Origin: Plumapathes pennacea
Taxonomy: Eukaryota; Cnidaria; Anthozoa; Antipatharia; Myriopathidae
NCBI GenBank assembly: GCA_964036295.1
Contig: OZ038468.1
Coordinates: 18,751,183 to 18,815,182 of the forward strand
Direction: 5' to 3'
DNA: 64,000 bases
Part shown: piece after piece, positions 34,518 through 52,147 of the stretch
Layout of the letters: each line of letters begins with the position of its first letter
Numbering within the stretch: position 1 is the first letter of the stretch
Made by a program: the position numbers and the translations under genes
Notes under the pieces: generated by a model
The model's database searches: none
Seen by the model: the letters and a program-made list of their open reading frames with translations, nothing else
What the model was told of the DNA's origin: nothing

Positions 34518-35633
34518 GTAGTGAAATTGGAAATCTCAACGATGGGGTTAAGAGCTTAAAGTACAAGTAAATATCACGTTACCTTCGAGTTTCGCCGACT
34601 ATTTTTTCAAACATCATCTCCCAGCCATTCATCTTCAAGGTTCGAATACCGGAAATGACGTCGGAAATTACGCGCAGGCGCGCGTCTGTCAAAACCGTGG
34701 TTTCTTTGCGCAGACTCTGCACCAATGGTTTCATCCTGCTTTGGAAGATCCACACAAGCAGGACAAAACTCACGCCAACAACAGCCTCGGCCCCCACCAA
34801 CTGCCACAAAATCAAACAGGCAAGAAGAAGCTCTACTGATCCTGTTATTGCCATGGGAACGTAAAGGACAGCGGGGTTGATTGGCTCCAGGTCCTTGGAA
34901 ATGAGGTTGATCACGTGGGCCGACGTCAGTTGACCCAGCCTGCCAGCTCGAAGGGACGTGAGGACCTGAATGGGAGAATTAACGTTACTCAATGTGCAAG
35001 CCAAAATGTTTGAACATGACTCTTACGCTGATAGTTATTTTTTTCGGACGCCGCACAACACGCAACTTCAACTCAACTCAACTCAAACGATGCACTTACC
35101 TTTCTGTAGACGAGTCCGGTTATGGCAGTGTTGATGTGCGCGCCAGCCACTCTTGCCCCGTAGTAAAAACTCGATTTCACAAACGGTTTAATTATTCCAT
35201 TCAAAGACAGTCCCGCTATAAAGAAAAAGATCCACTGAGTACTGGAAGTATCGCTGCTTAGCTCACGTAGTAACAAGTTCAAGAACACGGGCTGCGATAC
35301 TCGCAGAAGAGAGAGCAAGACCAGTGAACACGCATAGAAAATGTATTCCCACGCGGTAAAAAGCCTCGCAAGAGATTTCCAGACGCGCGGGTTATTTGAA
35401 GTCTGTGTTTCCTCGGCCCATAACTCTTGGAAATGTTCAGATATATCTTGGGAGTCTTGTCTATCCACTGCCTTAGGCAGATCTATCTCGTTCAGTGGTC
35501 TAAGATTGCCCAAGGCAAACACTCCAGAAAGCCATGTGAAAGAAAGCCGACTCCACTGACTGGTGGTATCGTTGGCTCGCACATTGCCTTCATCCTGGGA
35601 GAGGGGGACTTTGCTGTAGGACGGACCGCTCAT
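29668..35633 (-). CDS. ABCC/MRP-type full ABC transporter, tandem copy 1
   Basis: Eight coding exons (5' to 3'): 35100-35633, 34583-34965, 33952-34280, 32864-33796, 31595-32165, 31340-31476, 30800-31048, 29668-30332. They give 1266 residues. Architecture is TMD1-NBD1-TMD2-NBD2 without an extra N-terminal TMD0, like ABCC4. NBD1: Walker A GAVGSGK (464-470), LSGGQ (553-557), Walker B IYLLDD (573-578; Asp in place of catalytic Glu, usual for ABCC NBD1). NBD2: Walker A GRTGAGK (1061-1067), signature FSVGE (1163-1167), VVLDE (1184-1188), H-loop IAHR (His about 1219). NBD2 keeps all catalytic residues. Known family role: ATP-driven export of organic anions, conjugates or cyclic nucleotides at the plasma membrane; the substrate cannot be told from sequence. 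Start is supported by MSGPSYSKVP / MTGPSYSKVP / MNSPAYSKIP conservation among copies. Confidence 0.92.
30495..30643. mobile_element. MITE with GGCCCGGTTGTTCAAA-type ends, in ABCC copy 1 intron 7
   Basis: Inverted ends TGGGCCCGGTTGTTCAAAGA and TCTTCAAACAACCAGGCCCA enclose repeated GGATAGCGCTATCC-like palindromes. It has no coding capacity. The element is absent from the equivalent introns of the other two ABCC genes. Confidence 0.75.
32197..32370. mobile_element. Tigger/pogo-like MITE with TA target duplication, in ABCC copy 1 intron 4
   Basis: Left end CAGTCGAACCTCGCTATTTC and right end GAAATAGCGGGTTTCGACTA are inverted repeats, each flanked by TA. CAGT(C)GAACCTC ends with TA duplications are characteristic of Tigger/pogo (Tc1-mariner superfamily) non-autonomous derivatives. 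Internal copies of the CTATTTCGAA motif occur. No open frame. Confidence 0.8.
34432..34517. repeat. (ATT)n microsatellite in ABCC copy 1 intron 2
   Basis: About 28 uninterrupted ATT units, about 65 bp from the splice donor (minus strand) of exon 2. The same repeat class is greatly expanded in another intron of copy 2. Confidence 0.95.
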
Positions 35634-36057
35634 TCTTCAACCAACACGCGCCAGAATGTTAGGGAACTGAAATTCAAAGAGTATTCAACAAGTGTGATCC
35701 ACTTGTTTTTTGTTTTCGAATGACTGGTGCATACATTTGCCTAAAATGCTTGACGTTCAACGGTCGTGACCATGAATGGAATATTAATAAATAGGAGGGA
35801 TGGGTGACCTAAGGAGACGTAGGATATCGGCACATACTTTGCGATTATCTGCTAACTAGTCTTCGTACTCCATATCTCTGCAATCAGCCGACATCAAGAA
35901 GAGAAGAATGATTTATCCACAGAAAGTTCGTGTTGTCAAGACTCTGAAGTTTGACGTAAATATAGTTGTTCTTTGATTACTAGTCAGCCTTGACTTCTGT
36001 TTTTGTTAACTGAACAAGCTTTGAGAGACCGATAGGCTTATAAAAGTGCAAACTTAC

Positions 36058-36180
36058 TGGTTGATTGAGTGAACTGCACGTCTTCTAAGTTCTTGCTGAC
36101 ATCCAGGGAGGCAATCGACTCCTAAGAGACAGTCAACCAGCGGGGAGGACGTGCCACAAAAACAATTTGCCGTTATGTTA
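36058..36180 (-). other. Probable noncoding 5' UTR exon of ABCC copy 1
   Basis: On the minus strand, GACGTGCAGTTCACTCAATC leads into a consensus GTAAGT donor at 36052-36057, which would splice to the acceptor at 35666, 33 bp before the ATG. A duplicated counterpart with the same donor (37826) and the same GAACTGCACGTCTTC core is found further upstream. Evidence is splice-site geometry plus duplication conservation; the 5' boundary is approximate. Confidence 0.45.
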
Positions 36181-36796
36181 GTAATTTAACTGCTCTCCAG
36201 TTCCTAAATAATCTGTGTCGAATACACAGATTTAATTCCAGTTTTCCTTTCTAACTTTATAAATATACAACAGAGTACGCATTTCGCGAAGACGTGCTAA
36301 TGCATCTCAGAAAAGCGGGAAACAAAAAGTTGTGCAAGTTGTCAAGTCACAAAAGTGTTTAGGATAGAAGCTAACACTTTTGTGTGTTCTCTAGTGGTTA
36401 TATAGTGTTAAATTATGAGCAAAAAGTACCTGATTGTGTTGAGTGCAGTAACAGCGAGTGACAAATTCAGCTCTTAACGCCGTTCTGCTTCAAGGAGGAC
36501 TTTCAATAGAGCAGCTCAGGTGGAAAGGCTTTGTGATAAAATGATGATTAATTTGACTTTTAATTCGCTTCCAATCAGTCTAGGTTGTTCTTAACTTGGC
36601 TAAGAACAAGGGGAAAAGAACATGTTGGCACAACATCGCCAAACAATGTTACCAAAAAACTCTTTGCGAAACCGAACAGTGTTGTTGAAGTCCGCAATTA
36701 CGAGCCCGATAAAAACACGAAAATTAAGAATTGGTTCATGCTTAGCGTGCGTCTATCGAATTATAGATGCACGCGGGAAGCGTTTCATGATCAATA

Positions 36797-36886
36797 AAAG
36801 GACAGACACATAAGAAACTGACGTCAATTTGTTAATCTTCGTCCAAATCACTGTCGTCAGCACTCAATTTTATGTGTCTGTCCTCT
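36797..36886. repeat. Short palindromic element
   Basis: AGGACAGACACATAA at the left is inverted as TTATGTGTCTGTCCT at the right with about 55 bp between. It lies against a larger inverted-repeat element and may be part of it. Confidence 0.65.
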
Positions 36887-36890
36887 TAAT

Positions 36891-37068
36891 GATAATGAAA
36901 ATTAGCCAATCACAAAGCGAGAAACTGACTTGTTGTTGTAAAAAAAGTTATGCATGGAGCACGCTCTTCGACCAATCAGAACGTGGCTTATATCGCGACT
37001 ATGTTACAATGCATTTTACAATAACAAGTCAGTTTCTCGCTTTGTGACTGGCTAATTTTAATTATAAA
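36891..37068. mobile_element. Palindromic MITE in ABCC spacer
   Basis: Left arm GAAAATTAGCCAATCACAAA, then GCGAGAAACTGACTTGTTGT, is matched by right arm AACAAGTCAGTTTCTCGCTT, then TGTGACTGGCTAATTTTAAT. Loop about 65 bp. No coding capacity. Confidence 0.75.
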
Positions 37069-37261
37069 AGAGTATTCAACAAGTGTGATCCACGTGTTAT
37101 TTGTTTTCGAATGACTGGTTTCGAATTTACATTTTTGGCGGTTCTGTAGATGAGTGATTATACTAAATTACAAAATAAGCGCCGTCTCTCTTCGTGGTGC
37201 TTGTTCTGCGCGCGTACGTGTGTTTTCGCGTAAGGAGAAGAATGAGCTGTAATTAACGATG

Positions 37262-37960
37262 TGTCATCTAATTTCTTGCAAATGTTCGTCCTCCAGCCTG
37301 GAAGAGTCTGGGAACTTTGCCGTAGAACGGACGGCTCATTCGTGCAACTGAAGTCTGGCTCTGTATAAACTATTCTATCAGCACAAATTTATGGCTTAAA
37401 AATAAATTATTAAACTGATTAGAATAAACGAATTATTTAACACATTTTAGTTGTGGAATATTAAGAAACCCCCAGCAAATAAAATATTTTATTATGTTTT
37501 TGTGTACTTTTGATTCCGTTGGAAAACAAATGTGTTTTTAAAGCCCAATTTAAGGTTCAGAGCTGTCAGGACTTGCTCGTTCTGCTCAAGGGCATTGTTG
37601 GGAATGTTGTGTAACAATTTGTTATACCCGCGTTGGTCGTTTGTGGGGCTCTTTTCAAACTGTGATAAGGCACCAGCGAGCCTTCTAATAAGTCCACTCT
37701 TTTCTATTATGAACAGTGAGAGAAAATTGTATAGCTCAAACAATAATTTCTGCTTATAAGCGTTATAAATGGGGTGTACGCGAAGAGCAACGTTTGAAAC
37801 GGCCCTTATACTAATGCACACTTACCAGTTGATTAATGAATTACACAGGGGAACTGCACGTCTTCCAACTTCTTGCTATTAACATCCAGAGACATTCTTC
37901 TGAAAGACAGACTTCAACCAGCGGTAGAAAAGCACTGTAGGGAGGGTCTGCCATGGAAAC
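37262..37960 (-). pseudogene. Degenerate 5' end of a further ABCC copy
   Basis: On the minus strand a 5' UTR-like exon ends at 37826 with a GTAAGT donor. A CTTCAG acceptor follows near 37348, then an ATG at 37338. The frame reads MSRPFYGKVPRLFQAGGRTF and stops after 23 codons at 37267-37269. The intact copies begin MSGPSYSKVPLSQDEG and MTGPSYSKVPLSKDGGR, so the similarity is clear at the DNA and protein level. Everything downstream (transmembrane and nucleotide-binding exons) is missing. It is either a dead relic of a fourth copy or a still-usable upstream promoter for copy 1. Confidence 0.6.
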
Positions 37961-38559
37961 AAGTTGACGTTTACTGAATGTTAATAGCTTTCAGCTCAGG
38001 AGACTTCAGCGATGACAATAAATTGTTGAACCTGCTCTCTGAGTTCCTAAATAATCTGATTTAATTCCATGCCAATTTTTCTTAGTTTCTGATTTCAAAT
38101 TACAGAGCCTTATTTCGACACAGCCGTGAACACGCGCCAACTCGTCTCATTCAAAACCAGAACAAAAGGTTCTTTTGTTTACTAAACCGGGTTTCGGGAC
38201 TTCAGCAATGTGACCGCTTTAGCTATCTTTCCCTCGATTCAATTCAGTGCATAACAACATGCTCTTCCCCTCTCGACTCTGAGCACGGTACAGACCGCTA
38301 GCCGTTTCTGAAGTACAATGGCTTCTCGAAGTGGCGTGTCTCCTTTTCATTTCAGGGGCAACCAGCCACCTGAAACTTTAATTCCTTTACCATTCGGATA
38401 TGTTGCGTCCAATATAATAAAGTCGTTTGAGCATTACTGATCCCCAATCATCTCAAACCACTCAATTTGTGACCTAAATTCTCCTTTAGTACTCGATTTG
38501 TGAAGTGTGTTCGGGCCAAATGGAGAAACAGCATTAACGAGGTCGAATTTGCTGTCTTC

Positions 38560-38565
38560 TTTATT
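38560..38565 (-). terminator. Candidate polyadenylation signal of ABCC copy 2
   Basis: AATAAA on the minus strand (TTTATT on plus), 412 bp after the stop codon. The equivalent position of copy 3 has lost one base of the motif, so that gene must use another signal. Confidence 0.4.
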
Positions 38566-38976
38566 GACATTAGAAACAACGATTCTGACCAACAAGATAT
38601 CAACAAAGTTTTCGCCTCACGGGAAGAAATCGCAACTCGATCATTCAGAACTAGAAGCAAGAAAAAAAAAGCTCAGGCTTAGACCACTGCCAAGTAAAAA
38701 GGCTGTTGTGCAATGTTACGCAATGTTGTGCACGTTGTCTCGTGTACGTAACATAAATTAAACTGGCTAAATTAAAACGCTGGGGCTTTTTCTATTCGCC
38801 CTCCAGGCGCCGTGACAAAACAAGCCTTCTGTCTAATAAACAATAGAAACATACAAGTTTTCATAGTTTCTCGGCTCCGGTTTGAGAAATTTCTTCAACC
38901 AGCATTTACAGTGTTTTCAGTTGAATGTGTATAGCTGCCGGCATCCAGTAGGGACATACTTCTTACTAGAAATAGC

Positions 38977-45921
<6,945 letters not shown>

Positions 45922-46290
45922 TCTTCACCCGATATTTGCCAAGGTGTAATGTAAGAAGTGTTTAACAAGCAGTCTTTTTTTGTATCGCGACACCATCTCG
46001 GCTTTTCAGTTGTCGACCTGCCCACACCTCGGGGTCTTCCTGACTCCTTTACTATGGACTAACTGACTGACCACTCGACACTGTGGGCTCACATCAACAC
46101 GATTGCAAATTTTAGATCGAAAAGAAATCGACCAATGAAACTGGACAACTAAAGAACAAGAGAAAGACGAGGCTCGTCTTCAAACACGAAGAGGACAGGC
46201 GTTCGTGCATTTGTCTTTCAAGAGCGTAAATAGGAAACACTGAAACAAGCGAGCAACTGTTCTTGCCAGAGAACGAAATCTTGTCTGCAA

Positions 46291-46449
46291 ATGAGGAGAA
46301 AGAAGCTTATGGAAGCTAAGTCCGGTGTCGAGAGTTCTCTTTATTTTGATTTTGAAGCCTGGGGCCCTATCTTTGCGGAGATGTTTCATCGTGAACTCGG
46401 GAAGCTGGGCAACAAGAGCGATTTCTCGTCTTCTGTTGTCTTAGCGGAA
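46291..46449 (+). other. Possible orphan coding exon of unknown origin
   Basis: An ATG at 46291 opens 53 codons (MRRKKLMEAKSGVESS..., LYFDFEAWGPIFAEMF) ending exactly at a consensus GTAAGT donor at 46450 in phase 0. The composition looks protein-like rather than random. I recognise no family, and no following exon is evident before the TTAA element or in the next kilobase. It could be a gene fragment, the 5' exon of a lost gene, or chance. Confidence 0.25.
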
Positions 46450-46587
46450 GTAAGTCTTCTTTGTGTTCGTGCAATTATCCAACTCTCATGTTTCACTGTA
46501 TAACTTGTTCAGGTGTAGCATCGAAACTATACAATGAAGTTAGTACGAAACCGACACAAACGCAACTCACTCAGGACTACTGCGCTA

Positions 46588-47223
46588 TTAAGGTCACTCC
46601 GGAGTTTCATTTAGCGCACTCGTCCATGACAAACTTTGGATCATAACGTTTTTGGCTTTTATGCGATTCCTATAACATTTTGAGGAACGTTGCAGCTATC
46701 ATTCAGCAATAATATGATAGAATTCGAATTAACTGGGGAAAAATATTTTTAGTGATATTAGTGGACAGCACTTTTTGAACAAAATCGCACCCAGTGAAAA
46801 ATTTTGCTGGTATATTTTTAAATTTCTGGAGTCAGTTTATAAAGACTTAATACACATCTTAACCAAGTTTCAGCAAAATCATCGGAGCAGAAGAGCGGAG
46901 GTATTAAAACCATCAAAATTGCGCCATAAATTTTCCTTCTGCTCCGACGATTTTGCTGAAACTTGGTTAAGGTATGTATTCTGTAAATATAAGCTGATTC
47001 CAGGAATTTAACGTGCGATTTTGTTCAAAAAGTACTGTCCACTTAAGCTTTAATATCACTGAAAATATTTTTCCCTAATTAAATCGAATTCAATCATATA
47101 ATTGCTAAATGATAGTTGCAACGTTCCTCAAAATGTTATAGGAATCGCATAAAAGCCAAAAACGTTATGATCCAAAGTTTGCCATGGACAAGTGCGCCAG
47201 ATGAAACTCCGGAGTGACCTTAA
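46588..47223. mobile_element. Long palindromic piggyBac-type MITE (TTAA target)
   Basis: The element starts TTAAGGTCACTCCGGAGTTT and ends AAACTCCGGAGTGACCTTAA. The two halves are near-complete reverse complements over most of ~636 bp, including ATTTTGTTCAAAAAGT and AGCAAAATCATCGGAGCAGA arms meeting at a centre near 46905. TTAA at both borders is the duplication produced by piggyBac transposases. There is no transposase frame, so it is non-autonomous. Confidence 0.85.
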
Positions 47224-47750
47224 GGCTTATGTGAACTCAACTGATATCCGCGTCACATCGCGAGAATAGCGAATTTATATGTGATAAACTTTCAGTCACA
47301 TTGAACAGGTCGAATTTGCTCTCTTCTTATTGACAATAGAAACAACGACTCTGACAAACAAAATATCAACTAAGTTCTCTCCTCACGGGAAACAAATCGC
47401 AACTCGATCATTTAGAACTAGAAGCAAAAAAAAAAAAAAAGAAAATAACTCAGGCTTCTGTTGCTAAGTGAAACGCTGTTGCGCAATGTTACGCAATGAT
47501 GTGCACGTTGTCTCGTGTACGTAGCCTTAATCAAACTGGCTAAACTAAAACGCTGCGGCTTCTTCTATTCGCCCTCCAGGCGCCATGACGAAACAAGCCT
47601 TCTGTCTAATAAACAATAAAAGCATACAAAAGTTTTCATAGTTTCTCGGCTCCGGTTTGAGAAGTTTCTTCAACCAGCATTTACAGTGTTCTCAGTTGAT
47701 TGTGTATAGCTGCCGGCATCCAGTAGGACATACTTCTTACTAGATACAGT

Positions 47751-50700
47751 CTAACCTTTCATCACACTGCAGTGATACAAGCGGCCAAACTCGCTGTCTT
47801 TGCGCTCTAAGAGGATTCTGGGATCGTCAAACTCCATCACCTTCCCAGCATCCATCACGAGCACTTTATCGTAATCCAGAATGGTTTCCAGGCGATGCGC
47901 TATCGTCAAGATGGTGCGACCTTTCAGTTTGGAACGTATCGTCTCCTGCAGAAGACGGTCAGTTTTCATGTCAACGTTGGCTGTCGCTTCGTCCAGAACA
48001 ACGATTTTCTTGTTTTGCAGCAGAGCGCGAGCTACACAAAGCAGCTGGCGTTCTCCCACACTGAAATTGGCGCCTCCCTGAGTCACGTGACTTTCCAGTT
48101 TGTCTGGCAGTTTTTGTACCAACTGCCTCAGGCTCACGTCATCCAGGACATCCCAGAGTGCTTTGTCGGCGTATTTGTTCTCGGGATCGAGGTTGAAGCG
48201 CAGAGTTCCAGTGAACAAGAGTGGATTCTGGGAAATGGCGGCGACCGCTGATCTTGAGTCTTGCAGGTTTAACGCGCTAATGGCAACGTTATCAATCAGT
48301 ATGTCTCCTTTTGGTTCAGGCATTCGGAAAATGGCGGAAATGAGAGAAGATTTGCCTGCACCTGTCCGACCAACAATTCCAATTCTCTCTCCATCGTGAA
48401 CACGAAAGTCGATATCTTCAAGGACATAGCGAAAGAGTAATTGATTAAGTAGATTAACGTTATGTCATACTGGGCAATGTTTCTTGCAACTTGTCTTGCA
48501 ACGCTGACGACAGCATTGCAAGACAAGTTGCAAAGTACATGCACATGTTGCAACAAGACCACGCAACGATGAGAATAATAGAAACTGTTCAACTTTTCCT
48601 TGCCACTTGACTCGCAGTTTTCGTTGCGTTGCAAGTTGCAAAGGGGATGGGGGGGGGGGGGGGGGTGGGGTAAGTCACACGCGCAATTGCTTCTACAAGC
48701 TATCTCGAAACAGCGTTTCGTTGCAAGTTGAAAGAAAAATTGCATCGTGTGATATGACTTTTAGAGATGGGATCAATTTGATAAATAAACGGATCGATAG
48801 ATTTCTAACTTTACCTTTCAAGATCTGATGCCCTCTGGGAAAATAGGAAAAGGAGACGCCTTCAAATGAAATAGAGCCCTTTCTTGGCCAGTGATCCGGG
48901 ACCTTCGACTCGTACCCATACCCCGGCTCGTGCTCCAGGTTTGAATATGTAATCACTCGTTCAACTGACGTCATGAAGTTCTCCGTATGTGCGAACTCCA
49001 TCAGCATCACATACACACTCCCCGCGATATCCAAAGAGTAGGAGACCGAGAGACCAACCAGCGCTGTGTGACGAAAAAAAAAAAAAAAACTGGCTATAGA
49101 ACTTTGACATGGTCATAACAACTTATATAAAGCTTCACCAAAAATAAAACACACCACTAGAAAGAGCATAGCAAAATTAGTCAATGCACAAATTTTCAGA
49201 CTTATAAACCAAAGTGTCACAAAGCGGCGTTATTTTCAAAATTGTAATTCTTATAAGGTTTTGTACGCCAGAACTGACTTGATGGCTTCGTTATTCTCTC
49301 TAGTTCACGACCCTCATTCCCAGGCTCCGGACCGGGAGATAAAAGAGCCTGGGAACGAGGTTGAATGTTGAATTGAACTGTACCTTTATCTGTGGAGGCC
49401 AAAAACACCGCGCAAGCCACCACTGTGACGTACAGAACGGAGAGAACTTCGGCTCGCAGGGACATCCATTGTTTCGCTCCAACAAAAATCATCGTGGCCG
49501 AGTTCACTTTGTCCCGATACCTTTAAAGGCAAATTGGACTATCATTTTTCCGACGTAGGGCTAATAAGCGCTCGAAACTATGATTTATTAGTTACCTGCA
49601 TAGCTCATCAAATAGTGACTCCTCCATTGCGCATGCGCGGATCACCGCAACGCCATCGATCGTCTCCGCGACCTGGACGTACAGCGGACTGCAGGAAATC
49701 GCCTCCAGTCTTTTAAGTTCGCGCCCGGTTTGAAGGAAATAAACAGCGAGCCAGGTTAAGGTCGCCATGAAGGGAACACTGGCGAACACAATCCACGGAT
49801 TCACAGCTGACACCAATGTTACACTCGAAATTACTACGGCGAGGTAGCGCAGGAACAAGACTCCTTCAATTGGAAGAAATTCGTCCATGTTTCCAACAGA
49901 CCTTGAGAACCGGTTCATAATACGACCAGAAGGGTTGGTGTCGAAGAACCGGACGGGAGCCAACAGAAGACCGATCAACATCTTAGAATGCAACTTCTCC
50001 GCCGCTTTCAGTGCATAAAACAGCAAAACGAATTCTCTTACGAACGATATCATGAAAGTTCCAAGCGCCAAAGCTGCGTAGATTAAGAAGTTGATAGTTT
50101 CCCTCTGGTCAACAGGAGATAGTTTGGTCCACTTTGCCAGCCACAGGTTCGCTGAAATGGATGTTCCTGAGAGACAGAGGAAGAGAAAGAGAAAGAAGAT
50201 AATTACAAAGACGGAGAGACGAGCCAGCGGATAGAGAGAAACATCAAGACAGACAGACAGACAGACAGAAATAAACAAACAGACAAAAACAAAGACAAAG
50301 ACAAAAAGCAAAAGATAGAGGAACAAAAGACGAAGGAATAAAAGACAAAAAAGAACATACAAAAGACAAGAAACAAAGACAGAAACAATAGACAACGAAA
50401 TAAGAGACAAAGAATTAAAATACAAAGAATTAAAAGACAAAAACAATAGACAAAGAAATAAAAAAACAAAGAAATGGAAGACAGAAACAAAAACAAAGAA
50501 ATAAAAGACAAATAAACAAGAACACAAATAAACAAAAGACAAACTAACAAAGACAAAAACTGTTTCTGTGTATTTTTCCTTACCATCAGGTATAAATAAC
50601 AGGACAGCGACAGCAGCGGCACATGTTATTGACATCGCAGACTTGATGTACGTCCAGTACGTGTGTCCAGACACTGAACCAACTTCTCGATCTTCTTCCA

Positions 50701-52115
50701 CTGTTTGAAATCCTTCACTATCACATGGGTCACTCGATGAAGCACCTGGTTGTTCACTCGTCTCCTTCCCGTCCACTCTCTCTCCACCAGAAGTTTCTTT
50801 CTCATCAAACTTCTGAACAAGATCAGCAAAATATTCATCTGAGGTCAGTAACTCGTCATATTTGCCCTGGCATCGAATTCTGCCGTCCTGCAGGACAACA
50901 ATGCAGTCGGCTTGTTTAAAATACTCCACTCGATGGGTCACAAGGACACGCAGGGTATTCCCAAGATTTCGCAAGATGCATCGTTCGAAAATATGCTGTC
51001 CCACTCTGGTGTCCACGGCACTCAAGGGGTCGTCAAGGAGATAAATGTCGGCATCGGAATAGACAGCGCGTGCTAAATTGATACGCGACTGCTGACCGCC
51101 ACTCAAACTCACACCGCGCTCTCCGATGAAGGTGCTGTCGCCATCGGGCAGAAGGTCAAAGTCCAGCTTCAGGCCACACCCTTCCACGGTTTGTCCATAC
51201 TTTGTTTCGTCCATGTTTTCTCCAAAAAGAATGTTTTGTGAAACAGTTCCAGTAAACAGCCACGGTCTTTGGGGGACGTAGGCAATGCTTCCGCTGTGGA
51301 ACACGTGCCCTTTGCTCGCCCGCAGTTCTCCGAGAATTGCGGTCAGCAGTGACGATTTGCCGCTTCCCACAGCACCGGTAACGACTATCAGTTGGTTACC
51401 ATGGAAACTAAATGTGACGTCATTGAGTAGTAGGCTGTGTTCGTCACCTTCACACGTCACGTGGTCTAGGACAAGCGACGGAGTGTGGAGTGGATTCTTC
51501 TGCGGCGTCTTCGTGGGAAGAACTAAAAGATAATGAAGAAGAGTAATCAGATAAAGAAAACGTATGATAAATCAACTAAAAGGTTCATGTGGGAAAGCTA
51601 CACGTTCACGTTTCAAACGTTAGCCTTTCGTCGGGGCAAGCTCTAAACGTCAGCTTAAACTAACGGTGCACATTCAGAGGGAACGCAGTTGACTTACAAA
51701 AGTTTATCTCATTTTACCTTCACTGTAATTCCTGGAAGTCGGGCAGTCACCCTGAATGCTTTCTGAGAAATCGAGCAGGAGGTTCTCCACCCTTTTAAGC
51801 GTCACTACCGACTCAGCGAGGTACCGCACAGCTCGCGCAAAATCTTCCAGTGCCGGTTTACGAGCTGCAGACATCAGCGTGTAGATGGTGAAAACATCTT
51901 GGACACTCAGCAGGTGTCCGCGCGTTATCATCGCCGTGATCGAAACTAGAGTTGCTGTGGTCGCAAAGGAGGACAGTAAAGCAATGAAAACGGCTTCTAT
52001 GGCGCTCTTCTTACGAATGACACGGATTTCAGCTCTGTAAATAAAGAAACAAGGGCGAAGTGAAGGGATAAGGAATTATTGGATGATAGCAACAAGATGA
52101 AAAACACGGAATTTG

Positions 52116-52147
<32 letters not shown>

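Larger units (their letters stand above)
35634..38976. other. Spacer between ABCC copies 1 and 2
   Basis: Reading on the minus strand, the left part holds the 5' UTR of copy 1: an acceptor at 35666 (TTTGAATTTCAG) and a probable noncoding first exon ending at 36058. In the middle are two inverted-repeat elements (36797-36886 and 36891-37068) and a degenerate copy of the gene 5' end (37262 to about 37960). The right part (about 38555-38976) is 3' flank of copy 2 and matches the flank of copy 3 at about 47310-47750. A motif AGAGTATTCAACAAGTGTGA occurs twice (about 35677 and 37069). Confidence 0.55.
45922..47750. other. Spacer between ABCC copies 2 and 3
   Basis: It contains the presumed promoter of copy 2 (left end, minus strand), an isolated open exon-like stretch at 46291-46449 (+), a 636-bp palindromic TTAA element (46588-47223) and the 3' flank of copy 3 (from about 47310), which is duplicated from or to the flank of copy 2. 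No complete gene. Confidence 0.5.

Noticed and set aside
50203..50622. Minus-strand hydrophobic open frame in another reading frame of ABCC copy 3 intron 4
   Set aside because: It results from the pyrimidine-rich simple sequence of the intron; it has no start context or homologue.
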